Origin: Morinoia aosen
Lineage: Eukaryota > Arthropoda > Malacostraca > Amphipoda > Talitridae
DNA length: 64,000 nucleotides
Assembly: GCA_030386875.1 (NCBI GenBank)
Contig: CM059567.1
Coordinates: 58,884,020 to 58,948,019, forward strand
Direction: 5' to 3'
Below the pieces are notes generated by a model that searched no databases, was not told the origin of the DNA, and worked only from the letters and a program-made list of their open reading frames with translations. The position numbers and the translations under genes are program-made. This document shows positions 22,401 to 30,900 of this stretch, piece after piece (positions within the stretch are counted from its first letter, which is position 1; each line of letters opens with the position of its first letter).

Positions 22401-25400
22401 TCGCTGCGCGAAACGTCCTCGTTCAGACCCCAACCTGCGTCAAGATCACCGACTTCGGTCTCGCCAAACTGCTCGAAAGTAACGAGGAAGAATACAAGGC
22501 AGCTGGAGGGAAAATGCCTATCAAGTGGCTCGCTCTGGAGTGCATACAACATCGAATTTTCACGCATAAATCAGATGTTTGGGCGTTCGGTGAGTTTACG
22601 TGTTCGTCTGCCCATTACAGTTGTATTCCAAGCAATTGACCGTGAAATTTTTACATGATTGGTTCATTAGAATGTATTTCTATCATCACTTGGTTTCTGA
22701 TTTTAAGGGGCCGATGAATCGTTCGTAGATTATTTCAGAAAATATATTTACTTACTGCTCTTTTGTATGGTGCCTGACAAAGTTTATTTTAGGTGTTGAT
22801 TTATACGGCGCAATGCTCTGCAGCAAGCCGATATTCTCAATCGAGGGAGAACGCTTCAGGTATAAATAAGTTCGGAAAATTTGAAACCACTTTTTTCCGC
22901 AAAATTAGTGAGCTTCACAATTTTTTATCGAACGAAAGAAGGTTTTTCAAATTTAGTTTTTCTGTGACGGGTTATCTCGAGAACATTTTTCAACCTTCTT
23001 TGCTCGTTACAGGAGTGACGGTTTGGGAAATATTGACGTATGGCGGTCGTCCGTACGACGAAATTCCAGCCCGTGAAGTTCCAGACATTTTGGAGAAGGG
23101 TGAACGTCTCCCACAACCCACAATCTGTACCATTGACGTCTACATGATAATGATCCGGTGCTGGACTTTGGAGGCAGAAGGAAGACCCACCTTCAAAGAA
23201 CTAACCGACGAATTCGCGAAGATGGCCAGAGACCCTGGTCGATTTTTAGTAATTCCTGGTGACAAACTGATGCGTCTGCCATCGTACACTCCTCAAGACG
23301 AGAGAGAACTCATTCGATCGCTCTCGTCCGCCATTGGAGGAGAGGGCATTCTGATGGCAGCCGAAGAATACCTACAACCAAAGTACGGCATCGCAGTTCC
23401 AAACACGACTTCCTCAACATCGTCGGAACCAATAACTCCAGTTAAAAAACATCCAACGCCGTATGGTACGTTGCCCCACTACATGTATGGGCAGGGTCAG
23501 GGGCTTGCACATTCCTTTGAGTCACCACAGAATAGGCAGAACTTGCACATAGAGCAGGAATACTTCAATTTGAGAAACATCAAGATCGATCTGCCTCCCA
23601 ATGCTCGAGAAGATTCAGTTTCGATCCGGTATTGCGTTGACCCTTTGCAATCTCTTTTTGAAGGTTTGTTCTGGTAAATTTATCAAGTAGTTCGCGTGTG
23701 TATAACCAGTATCCTTCCTTTTTGTTGACCGCGTATCTTGAGTAGAATTTCTCTTGGCTGCATGTTCTGTATTTTTGATGTTCCCTTGTCTTTTTGTCAA
23801 GAAATCGTAACGGTAATGTTTTGTTTCAATGGATTACATAAAATTTCTGGGAAAGATGTGCAGTCGTCTAATATTTTCAATGATCTAAGCTTAGCTAAAA
23901 TTTTGTACTGTTCATTATTGGCTTCGAGACCATTTGCGTTGACTGACACACTTGCTCTTCCTTCTTCACTGTATTCAATTTTTGTACACAAATTCCCTCA
24001 CGGGTTTTTAAAATAAACATAAAAGCAGTTTGGCAAGGTATTTTCTGAGCTGGAACAAAACTAATTCTGCAAATTAATGTTTTGTAGTATTCGTCTGGAT
24101 TATGGCTTTGCTTTTTTCTATAGCTACTGGATTGGGATTCAACTCCGTCTTTCTTACAGCTATTTAGACAATTAGACGCTTACTAGCCCCGAGCAGTCTT
24201 GACTTCAATATATTAGTAAATGCTATAAAAATAATCGATATTAAGTTTTGTACTGAATTTACCGTAAAATCTCCCTTGGTATTTAAGGCAGATATGAACA
24301 GAGGGCTTCACTAAATGGGAAAATAATTATTGCTCGTTCATCAATTGGGCATGTGTAGAATGCAGGTTTAGTCTACCATATTATAGTAACTTTCTATGTG
24401 TAGAATGCAGGTTTAGTCTACCATATTATAGTAACTTTCTATGTGTAGAAAACATATCATAAATGACAAACATTCACGACCTCTCATAGGATTTAAGAAA
24501 GAATAAAATGACTAATTTAAGTACAATCACTATCACTTCTGTAATTTTAGGATAATTCAATCATGCACAGATCTATGAAAGGTTCTAATATAACTCTACT
24601 AATAACTCCTAAAGAATAATGCACTATATTTATCAATAACGCTGTTCTAAATATCTAATTATTTCTAAATTGTTCTAATTTAAATCTGTGAGTTAACCTA
24701 ATGTTAATTTAAAATGGTTCTTGTTTAAAATGGGAAAGATTCTAATTCATGTCTGGTAATGATTCTAACTTAGATCAGTATATTATTTCACTTTATATTT
24801 ATAAATAATTTCAATTAAAACTCAGAAATGATTCAAATTAAAATTCACAAATAATTCTCATTAAAACTCAAAAAAAATTCTAATTAAAATTCAAAAATTA
24901 TTCTAATTAAAACTCAAAAATGATTCTAATTGAAATTGCTAAATGGTTCTCATTTACATACCGTAAATAATTCCAATTGAAATCGACAAATGATTCTCAT
25001 TTACACACCGTAAATAATTCTAAACAAAATCAAAAGCTGATTCAAACTTGTATCTCTGACTACCACAACTGTGTACGCCAGATGGTGAGATGGGTGACGA
25101 TGACTGCTTCGAGAACAGCCCGTCTGCAGACTCTGACGTGAACAGCCACCCGCCGGGCTACGGCTGGGTGGGCAACGTCCGTCTCGACCTGCCTGTTGAC
25201 GAGGATGATTACCTGATGCCATCCACGCAGCCACCGGCATCCACCGTCAACTCTTCCCATCAGCATTACATGGACCTGCTGGACTCGGCATCATGTGAGT
25301 TGTTTTCCATGGGCTGCTGGGTATTCTGTTGGGCAGACAATAAAATCGCCAAGTCCATTTTACAAGATTTTTCGGGGAAGCTCTTTTCATGTGGAGTTTT

Positions 25401-27140
25401 ATGGAGTTGGAGTTTTTTTTTATTACGTGAATAGCACTTCCTATCGCCACAACAGAACATCAACTGAGAGTTTAGAGGGTGTCTTGCATCTAAGGAAACA
25501 CAAATCTATGAAAATATAAAATTTGAAATTTCGAGAGTTCACGCTTTTTTTTGTCTGATTGACAGAATTGGGAGGTGTATTCGGGAGGGGTATTGAATTC
25601 TTTACCGTGTGAGATATTATTCACGGTGCTATTGCAAATGGGGATGTGTACTCTAGAACAGGGGTTTCCAACCTTGGATAGTCGTAAACCCTGGGGGTAC
25701 GAGACGATATTCCGGGGGGGTGCAAGAAAAGTCCAGGTAAATAATTTGGCTATTTGTTGGCATTATTATTTCAGGTGATGCGAAAAAAGTCCAGGGAACT
25801 AATAGGAAATTGGTTATACTTAGGCATTTTTATTTTAGGAGGTGTGAGGTTCGAATGAAATTTATTTAGGGTGCCGGGCAAAAAAAGGTTGGAACTCCTG
25901 TTCTGGAAGGTGGTGTTGAACTTGGTTTCGTGTATTTTATTCTCTTTGGGGTACAATTTAATGAAGTAATTTACTTTACGGTTCGTGATGACCTTTGCAC
26001 CGCGTAAGTTACCCCTCCTTGTAATTGATTATTGATCAGAAGGTCTACTTTAGCAAGCGTTAAGTTATCTCTCTAAGAGTTAGTGTTTTGTTTACTGGGA
26101 AGGGTCAAAATAATTTTATACTGGAATGAGCAAATTTACTTTCACTCCGAATTGTGTTTGTGCCTGTGATTTTCATCATTTTTATTATTCATTATCGTAT
26201 CTCATAGTGTTTTTAAGAAATTTGAATTTGAACTTTCCTTTGGTTTGAGTGTACAAATCTCTAGGTATTACAAATTCTTTAACTTAAGCTTATTTGGTGA
26301 TTGCGTACGAAAAATTCTCATTTTGCGTCGTGTTTTGTTTCAGCTGGCACACAACAAGCGTCAGACTACTACAAGCACCTGAAAAACAACGGCCACTTGA
26401 AGAAACAAATAGCAATGGATAACCCAGAGTATCACGTAATGAATAAACGCAACGTTGCTGCTGCGAACGCTGCAGCAGCGGCTGCTGCCGCCGCCGCTCA
26501 TTCAGGGTCCAACTTGCCTCCGCGTAATGGCGTACAACACAGAAGCTATGGGGAGTACCCCCCTATCACACATCCTTCCCAGCTCTATTCCTCTCGAAGA
26601 AGACAGTCGCAAAGATCCTCCCACTCATCCCAGCCCCACACTCCCACGGACCCTTATTTCCCGACCTCCACCTCAGACCCCAACAACTTCTGTGCCTTCC
26701 CCCGCACCGTCTCCGACATGAACACTTTCAGGATTCCCTCCAACCCATCGACTCCCACGGATCCTAATTTCCCCGGAATCCCACCCACTGCCAACGGGGG
26801 CAGCTTTTCGAACTTTCCGAACGGCTTGCGCAACGGCAGCCCGATGTTTGGCCCAATGACAACCGCTTCTGGGATCCAAACTGTCGGAGTCCCAGTCATT
26901 GAACCTCACAGTCGCCTGCCCTCTTACAGCAGCACTGGTTCCAGCGGCCCCAGCAGCTCTCAAAGCAGTTCTGCTCCCTACCATAACGGCGGCCCTCATC
27001 ATCCACGCAACGCACAGCAACACCAGCACCTCCACAATGGGGAACCTTCCCATGAATATTATAACGATTTATCTCGAGGGTACAACAGCATACAGCCTGG
27101 CCATGGTGCTCCTCCTCCAAGAAGCGAGACTACCGTGTAA
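7327..27140 (+). CDS. Egfr: Epidermal growth factor receptor (ErbB receptor tyrosine kinase), 12 coding exons
   Basis: The receptor binds EGF-like ligands outside the cell, dimerises and signals through Ras/MAPK; this is known for the family. Joined coding exons are 7327-7465, 8513-8679, 10077-10245, 10769-11091, 17293-18699, 19197-19408, 20235-20575, 21080-21255, 22313-22589, 23013-23663, 25082-25294 and 26344-27140. They total 4872 nt, or 1623 residues plus stop, and every junction keeps frame. Order: signal peptide (1-~40), L1, furin-like repeats, L2, extended cysteine-rich region (to ~805), membrane helix (~812-835), kinase (~880-1150) and tail. The kinase keeps VAIK (Lys915), HRDLAARN (Asp1007) and DFG (Asp1025). 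It is longer than Drosophila Egfr (about 1430 residues), mostly in the tail. Splice sites are inferred from consensus and homology. Introns 2 and 3 need GC donors. Non-coding 5' exons and the poly(A) site were not identified. Confidence 0.95.
8262..8410. repeat. Perfect 36-bp inverted repeat in Egfr intron 1
   Basis: Arms 8262-8297 and 8375-8410 are exactly complementary and begin TTTCAAAATAAAAATGATAG. The spacer is 77 nt. It lies about 100 nt before exon 2. It may be a small foldback element or form a hairpin in the pre-mRNA. Confidence 0.92.
8513..8679 (+). CDS. Egfr: Egfr exon 2: start of L1 ligand-binding domain
   Basis: Residues 47-102. Contains [17 protein letters not shown] and [14 protein letters not shown], nearly identical to the start of arthropod Egfr L1. 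The acceptor is TTGTTTGCAG, ending at 8512. The last codon is GAG (IRE), followed by GCAAGT. No GT donor keeps frame with exon 3, so a GC-AG intron is inferred. Confidence 0.93.
8757..8915. repeat. 18-bp tandem repeat in Egfr intron 2
   Basis: The unit GACCTAGAATTTAAGAAT is repeated about eight times with substitutions, starting some 75 nt after the exon 2 GC donor. Confidence 0.88.
9607..9690 (+). mobile_element. Short palindromic MITE-like element, copy 1 (partial)
   Basis: ACCCAGTCGAACTTTTTCGC, GCATGCATGTTTTTCG and AAGCGATTTAATTACTTGGG closely match sequence in the 41888-42003 copy, including its inverted right end. Only the left half is clear here. Confidence 0.65.
10077..10245 (+). CDS. 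Egfr: Egfr exon 3: L1 domain
   Basis: Residues 103-158. [23 protein letters not shown] and [12 protein letters not shown] are typical L1 beta-helix turns of the receptor. The acceptor AG ends at 10076. The exon must end in phase 1 at 10245 to make Asp with exon 4; the next bases are GCAAGT, again a GC donor. Confidence 0.92.
10300..10450. repeat. Degenerate ~50-bp tandem repeats after Egfr exon 3
   Basis: GTTGAG(G)AATACCAGTG and similar phrases recur at about 50-bp spacing. One unit has CCAGCGAGGCAATACTCTG, reminiscent of the exon 3 GC donor area, but the match is weak. Confidence 0.5.
10600..10760. repeat. Degenerate ~50-bp tandem repeats before Egfr exon 4
   Basis: GCA(C/T)TTGTCACC followed by AAATTTCACC-like bases recurs three times up to the exon 4 acceptor region. 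Confidence 0.6.
10769..11091 (+). CDS. Egfr: Egfr exon 4: end of L1 and first furin-like repeats
   Basis: Residues 159-266. [14 protein letters not shown] closes L1. The cysteine-rich run [18 protein letters not shown], then LTCSPQC and [13 protein letters not shown], is diagnostic of ErbB domain II. The exon ends TGT TTG in phase 0 before GTGAGT at 11092. The intron begins at once with a 31-bp minisatellite that holds further copies of this exon end and donor. Confidence 0.95.
11092..11985. repeat. 31-bp minisatellite at the very start of Egfr intron 4
   Basis: The unit is about TGTCCTGTGTATCTGTGTGA plus AGTGGCTTGAG, repeated about 27 times from the donor onward. The last three units are expanded to 42 bp by GAGTGTTTGGTGAGTG-type sequence identical to the exon 4 end and donor. 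A 336-residue minus-strand open frame here is an artefact of the array. Confidence 0.95.
13323..13468. repeat. 24-bp tandem repeat in Egfr intron 4
   Basis: GACGGTTAAAGAGGCGCC plus AAAAAA, about six units. The period is a multiple of three, so frames remain open on the minus strand. Confidence 0.9.
13640..13985. repeat. GTT/GTG-rich trinucleotide repeat tract
   Basis: A long degenerate run of TGTTGTTGGTGGTGG-type triplets. It gives a spurious Val/Gly/Leu-rich reading frame. Confidence 0.93.
14162..14680 (+). mobile_element. Retroposon family A, diverged copy with repeated head
   Basis: The head motif (TATCTATGGGAATTA, GCTCT) occurs about four times in tandem. The body (GTTACGGATTGTCG, TTTTTCGGTTCGCGG) and 3' end (CCATAGTAAAAGGTGGCTTCC, GGTGGCTTGAATTAATGATC) follow. 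Lies in Egfr intron 4. Confidence 0.7.
15540..15830. other. GC-rich, CpG-containing segment within Egfr intron 4
   Basis: Clearly richer in GC and CpG than its surroundings. It has no recognised protein and no known RNA. It could be regulatory, an unrecognised exon or part of an inserted element. Confidence 0.35.
15825..16185. repeat. ~44-bp tandem repeat
   Basis: GGCATTACTTTCATGGCGTG then TCTCTTGCCTGTGTTGCTAG, about eight units, nearly identical in the middle. Confidence 0.93.
16190..17292. other. Last part of Egfr intron 4
   Basis: AT-rich unique sequence without recognised features up to the exon 5 acceptor CCCTCCCTCAG. The GTCTTCTTGGGGTTTTAACTT phrase occurs twice just before it (about 17212 and 17252), a ~40-bp duplication next to the acceptor. 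Confidence 0.5.
17293..18699 (+). CDS. Egfr: Egfr exon 5: rest of domain II, L2 and most of domain IV
   Basis: A single 469-codon exon, residues 267-735. It begins [16 protein letters not shown], then has [14 protein letters not shown] and [13 protein letters not shown] (domain II), [17 protein letters not shown] and [12 protein letters not shown] (L2), and many CxxC-rich repeats up to DEEHHECFK (domain IV and its arthropod extension). The acceptor CTCCCTCAG ends at 17292. The donor GTAGTG at 18700 is weak. The exon end and donor recur about every 66 bp in the intron. Confidence 0.95.
18685..18990. repeat. ~66-bp tandem array copying the end and donor of Egfr exon 5
   Basis: The real exon end CACGAGTGCTTCAAG|GTAGTG is followed by units with CACGAGTGCTACAAGGTAGAG, then diverged ones. 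Donor-equivalent GT dinucleotides lie at 18700, 18767, 18833, 18898 and 18964. CCTAATCAGCGTTTGG is the shared downstream part. Confidence 0.9.
19197..19408 (+). CDS. Egfr: Egfr exon 6: last juxtamembrane cysteine repeat
   Basis: Residues 736-805. [20 protein letters not shown] continues the HECFK end of exon 5 and matches the ECFQCHPECNGCTGP region of Drosophila Egfr. Several N-x-T/S sites follow. The exon ends in phase 2 before GTGAGT at 19409; joining to exon 7 gives FFLDEES. About 60 bp of the exon tail is duplicated in the intron. Confidence 0.92.
19371..19495. repeat. 61-bp duplication of the end of Egfr exon 6
   Basis: GACCCTTACTGTGGC(A/C)CCGAC at 19371 in the exon recurs at 19432 in the intron, followed by a matching GTT(G/A)G tail. 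The donor GTGAGT is not kept in the copy (GACAAG). Confidence 0.9.
20235..20575 (+). CDS. Egfr: Egfr exon 7: transmembrane helix, juxtamembrane and kinase N-lobe
   Basis: Residues 806-919. The membrane helix is about 812-835 ([19 protein letters not shown]), followed by the basic stop-transfer WWQRSKTK. Juxtamembrane [12 protein letters not shown] leads into the glycine loop ([12 protein letters not shown], 888-899) and PVAIK with the ATP-binding Lys915. Phase 1 donor GTGATT at 20576. Junction with exon 8 gives [17 protein letters not shown], which aligns with the C-helix of ErbB kinases. Confidence 0.95.
21080..21255 (+). CDS. Egfr: Egfr exon 8: kinase C-helix and hinge
   Basis: Residues 920-978. 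[21 protein letters not shown] holds the C-helix Glu (about 932) that pairs with Lys915. [22 protein letters not shown] contains the threonine gatekeeper and hinge. Phase 0 end before GTAGCG at 21256. The exon end and donor are repeated once, 74 bp downstream. Confidence 0.94.
21237..21384. repeat. 74-bp duplication of the end and donor of Egfr exon 8
   Basis: CCGCAACAACAGAGATAAGG at 21237 recurs at 21311, and the following GTAGCGCTTTG and CTCGGG are also kept. A second intact donor therefore lies at 21330. Confidence 0.95.
21405..21835. repeat. ~233-bp direct duplication in Egfr intron 8
   Basis: CTGAGCAGTGACTTTT recurs at 21464 and 21697, and GTTTCAGACTAGCAGAAGCT at 21551 and 21784, both 233 bp apart. 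Confidence 0.88.
22313..22589 (+). CDS. Egfr: Egfr exon 9: kinase catalytic and activation loops
   Basis: Residues 979-1070. [19 protein letters not shown] has catalytic Asp1007; [10 protein letters not shown] has the metal-binding Asp1025. The activation loop has Tyr1039 before [15 protein letters not shown]. The exon ends KSDVWAFG in phase 1 before GTGAGT at 22590. All residues needed for activity are present. Confidence 0.96.
23013..23663 (+). CDS. Egfr: Egfr exon 10: kinase C-lobe and proximal tail
   Basis: Residues 1071-1287. [18 protein letters not shown] and [17 protein letters not shown] finish the kinase. [20 protein letters not shown] and AEEYLQPK are the conserved start of the arthropod Egfr tail. 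Further tyrosines lie in [10 protein letters not shown] and EQEYFNL. The donor GTTTGT at 23664 is inferred: phase 1 gives [10 protein letters not shown] with exon 11. Reading continues 14 nt past it to an in-frame stop, so a short retained-intron form is possible on paper. Confidence 0.9.
24353..24450. repeat. 44-bp perfect direct duplication in Egfr intron 10
   Basis: GTGTAGAATGCAGGTTTAGT and the next bases occur twice back to back. Confidence 0.92.
24780..25065. repeat. Degenerate AT-rich short tandem repeats before Egfr exon 11
   Basis: Variants of ATTCTAATTAAAACTCAAAA recur at 20-30-bp spacing. The array reaches within about 20 nt of the exon 11 acceptor. Confidence 0.7.
25082..25294 (+). 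CDS. Egfr: Egfr exon 11: C-tail docking segment
   Basis: Residues 1288-1358. [15 protein letters not shown] is almost identical to the tail of Drosophila Egfr, and HYMDLLD follows. The tyrosines in DDYLMP and YMDL look like SH2 or PTB docking sites. The acceptor CGCCAG ends at 25081; phase 1 donor GTGAGT at 25295. Confidence 0.92.
26344..27140 (+). CDS. Egfr: Egfr exon 12: C-terminal tail
   Basis: Residues 1359-1623. [10 protein letters not shown] has the NPxY motif read by PTB adaptors such as Shc. A run of alanines (NAAAAAAAAAA) follows, then a low-complexity Ser/Pro/Asn/His region and [11 protein letters not shown]. The stop TAA is 27138-27140. The last residues, SETTV, fit a class I PDZ ligand (T-x-V); Drosophila Egfr ends ETRV. 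The poly(A) site is not clear. Confidence 0.93.
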
Positions 27141-29158
27141 ATATTGCTTTATTTTCTGTAAAGTTCCGGCTTGCCACAGAATAAGTACTGTATCTATTAA
27201 TTAGCGTTTGTAGAGTCAATGCCTCTTGCTCGGCGAATGTCGTTCAACCACCAAACTAAATACGTTGCCTTCAATTTGGGCTTATCACTTCAGAAAGTCA
27301 GAATTGAATTCATTCACAGGTTCACGCCCTTACCGTCTCTATTATTGAGGGGCTCTCTAACTGCATTCAACGTCTTTGGCTCGCGTGATGATCGCGCTCA
27401 AACTGACACGCTTTTCAGACAAAAAATGCAGAAATGATGTTCGTATCCCAATGTATATTAGTCGTTAAATAATGTAAATTTTACGTAATTTAAGTTGCCT
27501 TTGCCGGCTCGTCTGTGATCTTTTTTAGCTTATCGTATATTTAGTTGGACTTCGCTATACCTGAGAATTTGAAGATAATGATCCGAGTACTGTACAGAAT
27601 GCATGTTGAGGGTTGAAGGAAACTCAGTACGCATCTCGTGTCAAATTGGTCGTGTGGACGATCACGATGTGCCAAGGACTTCGCCTGCCAAAATCTGTAC
27701 TAAGTTTTGGAGTCCTGTTGATTTCATGGATTTCAAGGATAACCAAGGGGATGGGTTCTTGCAAAGCCTCTTGATTTTGTGGATTTCAAGAGCAACAAAG
27801 TGGTTGAGTCTTGTAAAGCCTCTTGATTTTGTTGATTTCAAAGGCGCAACCATGAAGGTGATTTTTGTAAAGCCACTTGCTTTTGTGGATTTCAAGGGCA
27901 ACCATGAAGGTGATTTTTGTAAAGCCACTTGCTTTTGTGGATTTCAAGGGCAACCATGTGGTTGAGTCTTGTAAAGCCTCTTGATTTTGTGGATTTCAAG
28001 GACATCCAAGACTTTGGTTTGATTTCCTTGAACAGAATCGTTGAAATTAAGGACTTCGGGACCGTTATTTTAACTGTACAAAGATAATTTTGTCACAGTC
28101 TATTTGCCTAGTGTAGTCGGTAAGTCTAGCTCATAGTAATTATATTTGAGTTTGGGAGTGTTTCTAGTTTGATATTATGTGAGTGCCTTTCATACGTTTA
28201 CTTTTTAGGGCAGCCATGTCCATAAATTCACCGACAAAAAAAAAAAAATTAAATAGGATCTTTATATTTGCTTGTAATCACTATTCAATTTTTCTCAGAA
28301 TAAACTAGGTTTTCTGTGAGAACTTTGACAGCGCATTAAATATGAAATGTTTCTTCTCTTCATCGACATTGTCCGTTTCAAAAATGTTGACTTAGCTTTT
28401 TTCGTAAAAAAATTGGCTGTAGTGTTTCGGAGAATTAAATTTTCAGTGGTGCAATTGCTGTCGACCTCATCCGAGTCGTCCAAATTCTCTGACACTGTGT
28501 GTGTTACATCAGTAAGTTTTCTTGATTGTTGCTGGAAAGAAACCTGAAGCGCATTGCAAACTATTGCCAGGGCAGAATTGCCTAGAGAATATTTAGACCG
28601 TGTAATTCCACTACAAGATTCGCAATACATTCTGTATCGTGCTGCGTGCTACACATTCGGTCGCTGAGCGCAACTCGAGATTGGCGAAAGAAACTTAATA
28701 TGAGTGTAAGAAAAATAAATATCAGTTAAAATAGGTGAAAATGTCGGTGTTTATAAGCTTCATGAATATAAATAAGTCAATAATAGAGATTTTTCCTCTT
28801 AAATATAAAAAACTGGACTTTGTTATTGACTATTTCTAGCCTTTATTGAATATTCCTGTTTAGTATTGCTAGCGTTGCTCAAGTATGCTACACGTACGAA
28901 ATGGTGTCACTCATAAATAATATTTGTACATATATAAGCATAGATCATATAGTTTTAAAATATTTTACGCTAATGCGATGCAGTTCCCTTGTCCCTTCAG
29001 TCCTGCGCGAGAACCCTTTAGATGTGTATATTTTTATGCAACGCGAGAATGCACTATTTTTTGTATTCTGTACATCCATTAAAGCATTAATTATCATTTT
29101 CCTTTGTATGGCCGTAATAGATGTTTCCCTTCGCTGTTTACGTTTTGATTTGGGAGGC
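27141..29158. other. Egfr 3' flank
   Basis: Probably includes the Egfr 3' UTR, but no poly(A) site can be fixed. AATAAA-like signals occur near 28300 and 28700. A ~53-bp tandem array lies at 27725-28010. No other gene recognised. Confidence 0.5.
27725..28010. repeat. ~53-bp tandem repeat downstream of Egfr
   Basis: Units with TTGTAAAGCC(A/T)CTTG then TTTTGTGGATTTCAAGGGCA recur about five times. Confidence 0.88.
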
Positions 29159-29326
29159 TATATCTGCTTACTCTTTTGCTATATCTGCTCATTCTTTTAC
29201 TATATCTGCTCACTCTTTGACTATATATGCTCACTCTTTTACTATATCTACTCTTTTACTGTATCTGCTTACTCTTTTACTATATCTGCTCACTCTTTTA
29301 CTATATCTGCTTACTCTTTTACTCGC
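29159..29326. repeat. 21-bp minisatellite, left array
   Basis: ACTATATCTGCT(C/T)ACTCTTTT repeated about eight times. The same unit occurs at 29938-30065, on the far side of a LINE fragment. Confidence 0.93.
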
Positions 29327-29538
29327 AATGCGAACGGTGCCGTGTTCCCCTGACTGTCGTGCATTTTCTTGCTGAATGTCCAAGATACTCTGCTATACGC
29401 AATGTGTGTTTCCCAAGTCTTCGTGGCTGCGCGGAGGATGTGTTGATAGGAATGCTCAGGGAAAACGAGCACTCTGGCTCTAACGCAGCAGCGTTGCAGC
29501 TGTTCCTGGAGAGGTGCAAGCTATTTTCCGAGATTTAA
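29327..29538 (+). mobile_element. 3' end of a non-LTR retrotransposon ORF2 (fragment)
   Basis: The frame 29329-29538 reads CERCRVPLTVVHFLAECPRY and continues to a TAA. The C-x2-C-x7-H-x4-C pattern is the zinc-knuckle-like end of LINE reverse transcriptase ORFs. Reverse transcriptase itself is absent, so the element is 5'-truncated. Its 3' UTR may run on to about 29760. It sits between two blocks of the same 21-bp minisatellite. Confidence 0.75.
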
Positions 29539-29937
29539 CAGGAAGCCACGCAGTAATGCACTGTAACCAAGCGTGATATATTGGAAGATTGTAGATGAAG
29601 AAACTGCAATATGGCCGGGCGCGCTACGTTGGTACCTCGGGGGGTTTCAGCGTGGGTAAGGCGTCCGGCCATAATGGGTGGGCAGCTGAAACCCCCTACG
29701 GGGTCTGGCTGCCCAGTGTGTTCGAATGTACTGTTGTATGTACGAAATATCAATGGGGAGACAATTATACTCTTGAGTTGTAATTATAATTACGATCATA
29801 TAATTTTTGATGTTCAAATAATGTTGATGTTCATCTTACGTGGTAAATCAAAAAGTCTGATACTGATTAAATTATGTGACCTCCGGTGCGATATAGTTTG
29901 AATAACTGAAGCGCTAGCAAACCTATGTTACTACTAC

Positions 29938-30065
29938 TACTACTTACTCTTTTACTGTATCTGCTTACTCTTTTACTATATCTGCTTACTCTTTTACTAT
30001 ATCTGCTTACTCTTTTACTATATCTGCTTACTCTTTTACTATATCTGGTTACTCTTTTACTATAA
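29938..30065. repeat. 21-bp minisatellite, right array
   Basis: CTTACTCTTTTACTATATCTG units, about six, same as the left array; preceded by a short (CTA)n run. Confidence 0.93.
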
Positions 30066-30734
30066 TTATTTGCTCTATTTCGGGGTTCATGAGTATTCTT
30101 GTCGAGAAATTCACGCATTTTTTTCTTTCTGTGTCAATATTTCTCTTATTTCTTCAATTAAATTTCTCTTACTTACGTCTTCTTGCCCGTAAGTTTCTTA
30201 AAATCATTTCTGGAGCAAATATTATTAACATTGTTCAGTAGTTTTCAGGCAATAATATTTTTGCTTTGTTTTTATTTACGGCCAATCCCATTTTACTAAA
30301 TTTGTACCTTCAATGGTTTCAATAATAGGGGATGCATGCAATTTCAGTGATGCAATTTCAATATTGTGAAGAATATGTAATTTTAAAACATTGATACGAG
30401 AATAAAGTAAAGATTTTCCAAAGCGAACGTGTCAAATCTTCTGCACTTCTAAGGCATTTTTTCTGTTCTAATTATTCAAGCTCGTACCTTCAGACCTCGT
30501 TATTCTCTCCAATAATTTTGTTCAAAATGTTAATTTTCAACGGCAAAGGATTCGTTCGTTAAGTTTTGTTTTACCATTAGTTGTAGGACCATCGTATACG
30601 CATATCTTGAATGTTGTTTCCTGTGAGGAGATCAACGTTCATTTTTGCATTTTATGAAACATATTCTCTTCGTTCTGCACTTCTACACTGATGGACGTGA
30701 CAGCTTAACTCAATAGCCTCGAAATACAGCGTAA

Positions 30735-30900
30735 ATAATCGGCCAATCCGGGTATCGGACTGCATCTTTCAGTGTAAAAGAATCTCCCAATCCAGGCAGC
30801 GGATCGCACCTCCCAATGTGAAAAATTGCCTAATACAGGTATCGCACCGCATCTTTCATTGTAAAAAATCGCCCAATACAGGCATCGGACCGCATTTTTC
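30735..30900. repeat. ~53-bp tandem repeat, about 3 units
   Basis: Phrases such as CCAATCCGGGTATCGGACTG and CCAATACAGGCATCGGACCG recur, each followed by a CATCTTTCA(G/T)TGTAAAA-like stretch. Confidence 0.75.

Noticed and set aside
22793..23012. N-terminal extension of the open frame leading into Egfr exon 10
   Set aside because: Intron sequence that happens to be open; homology and the CGTTACAG acceptor place the exon start at 23013.
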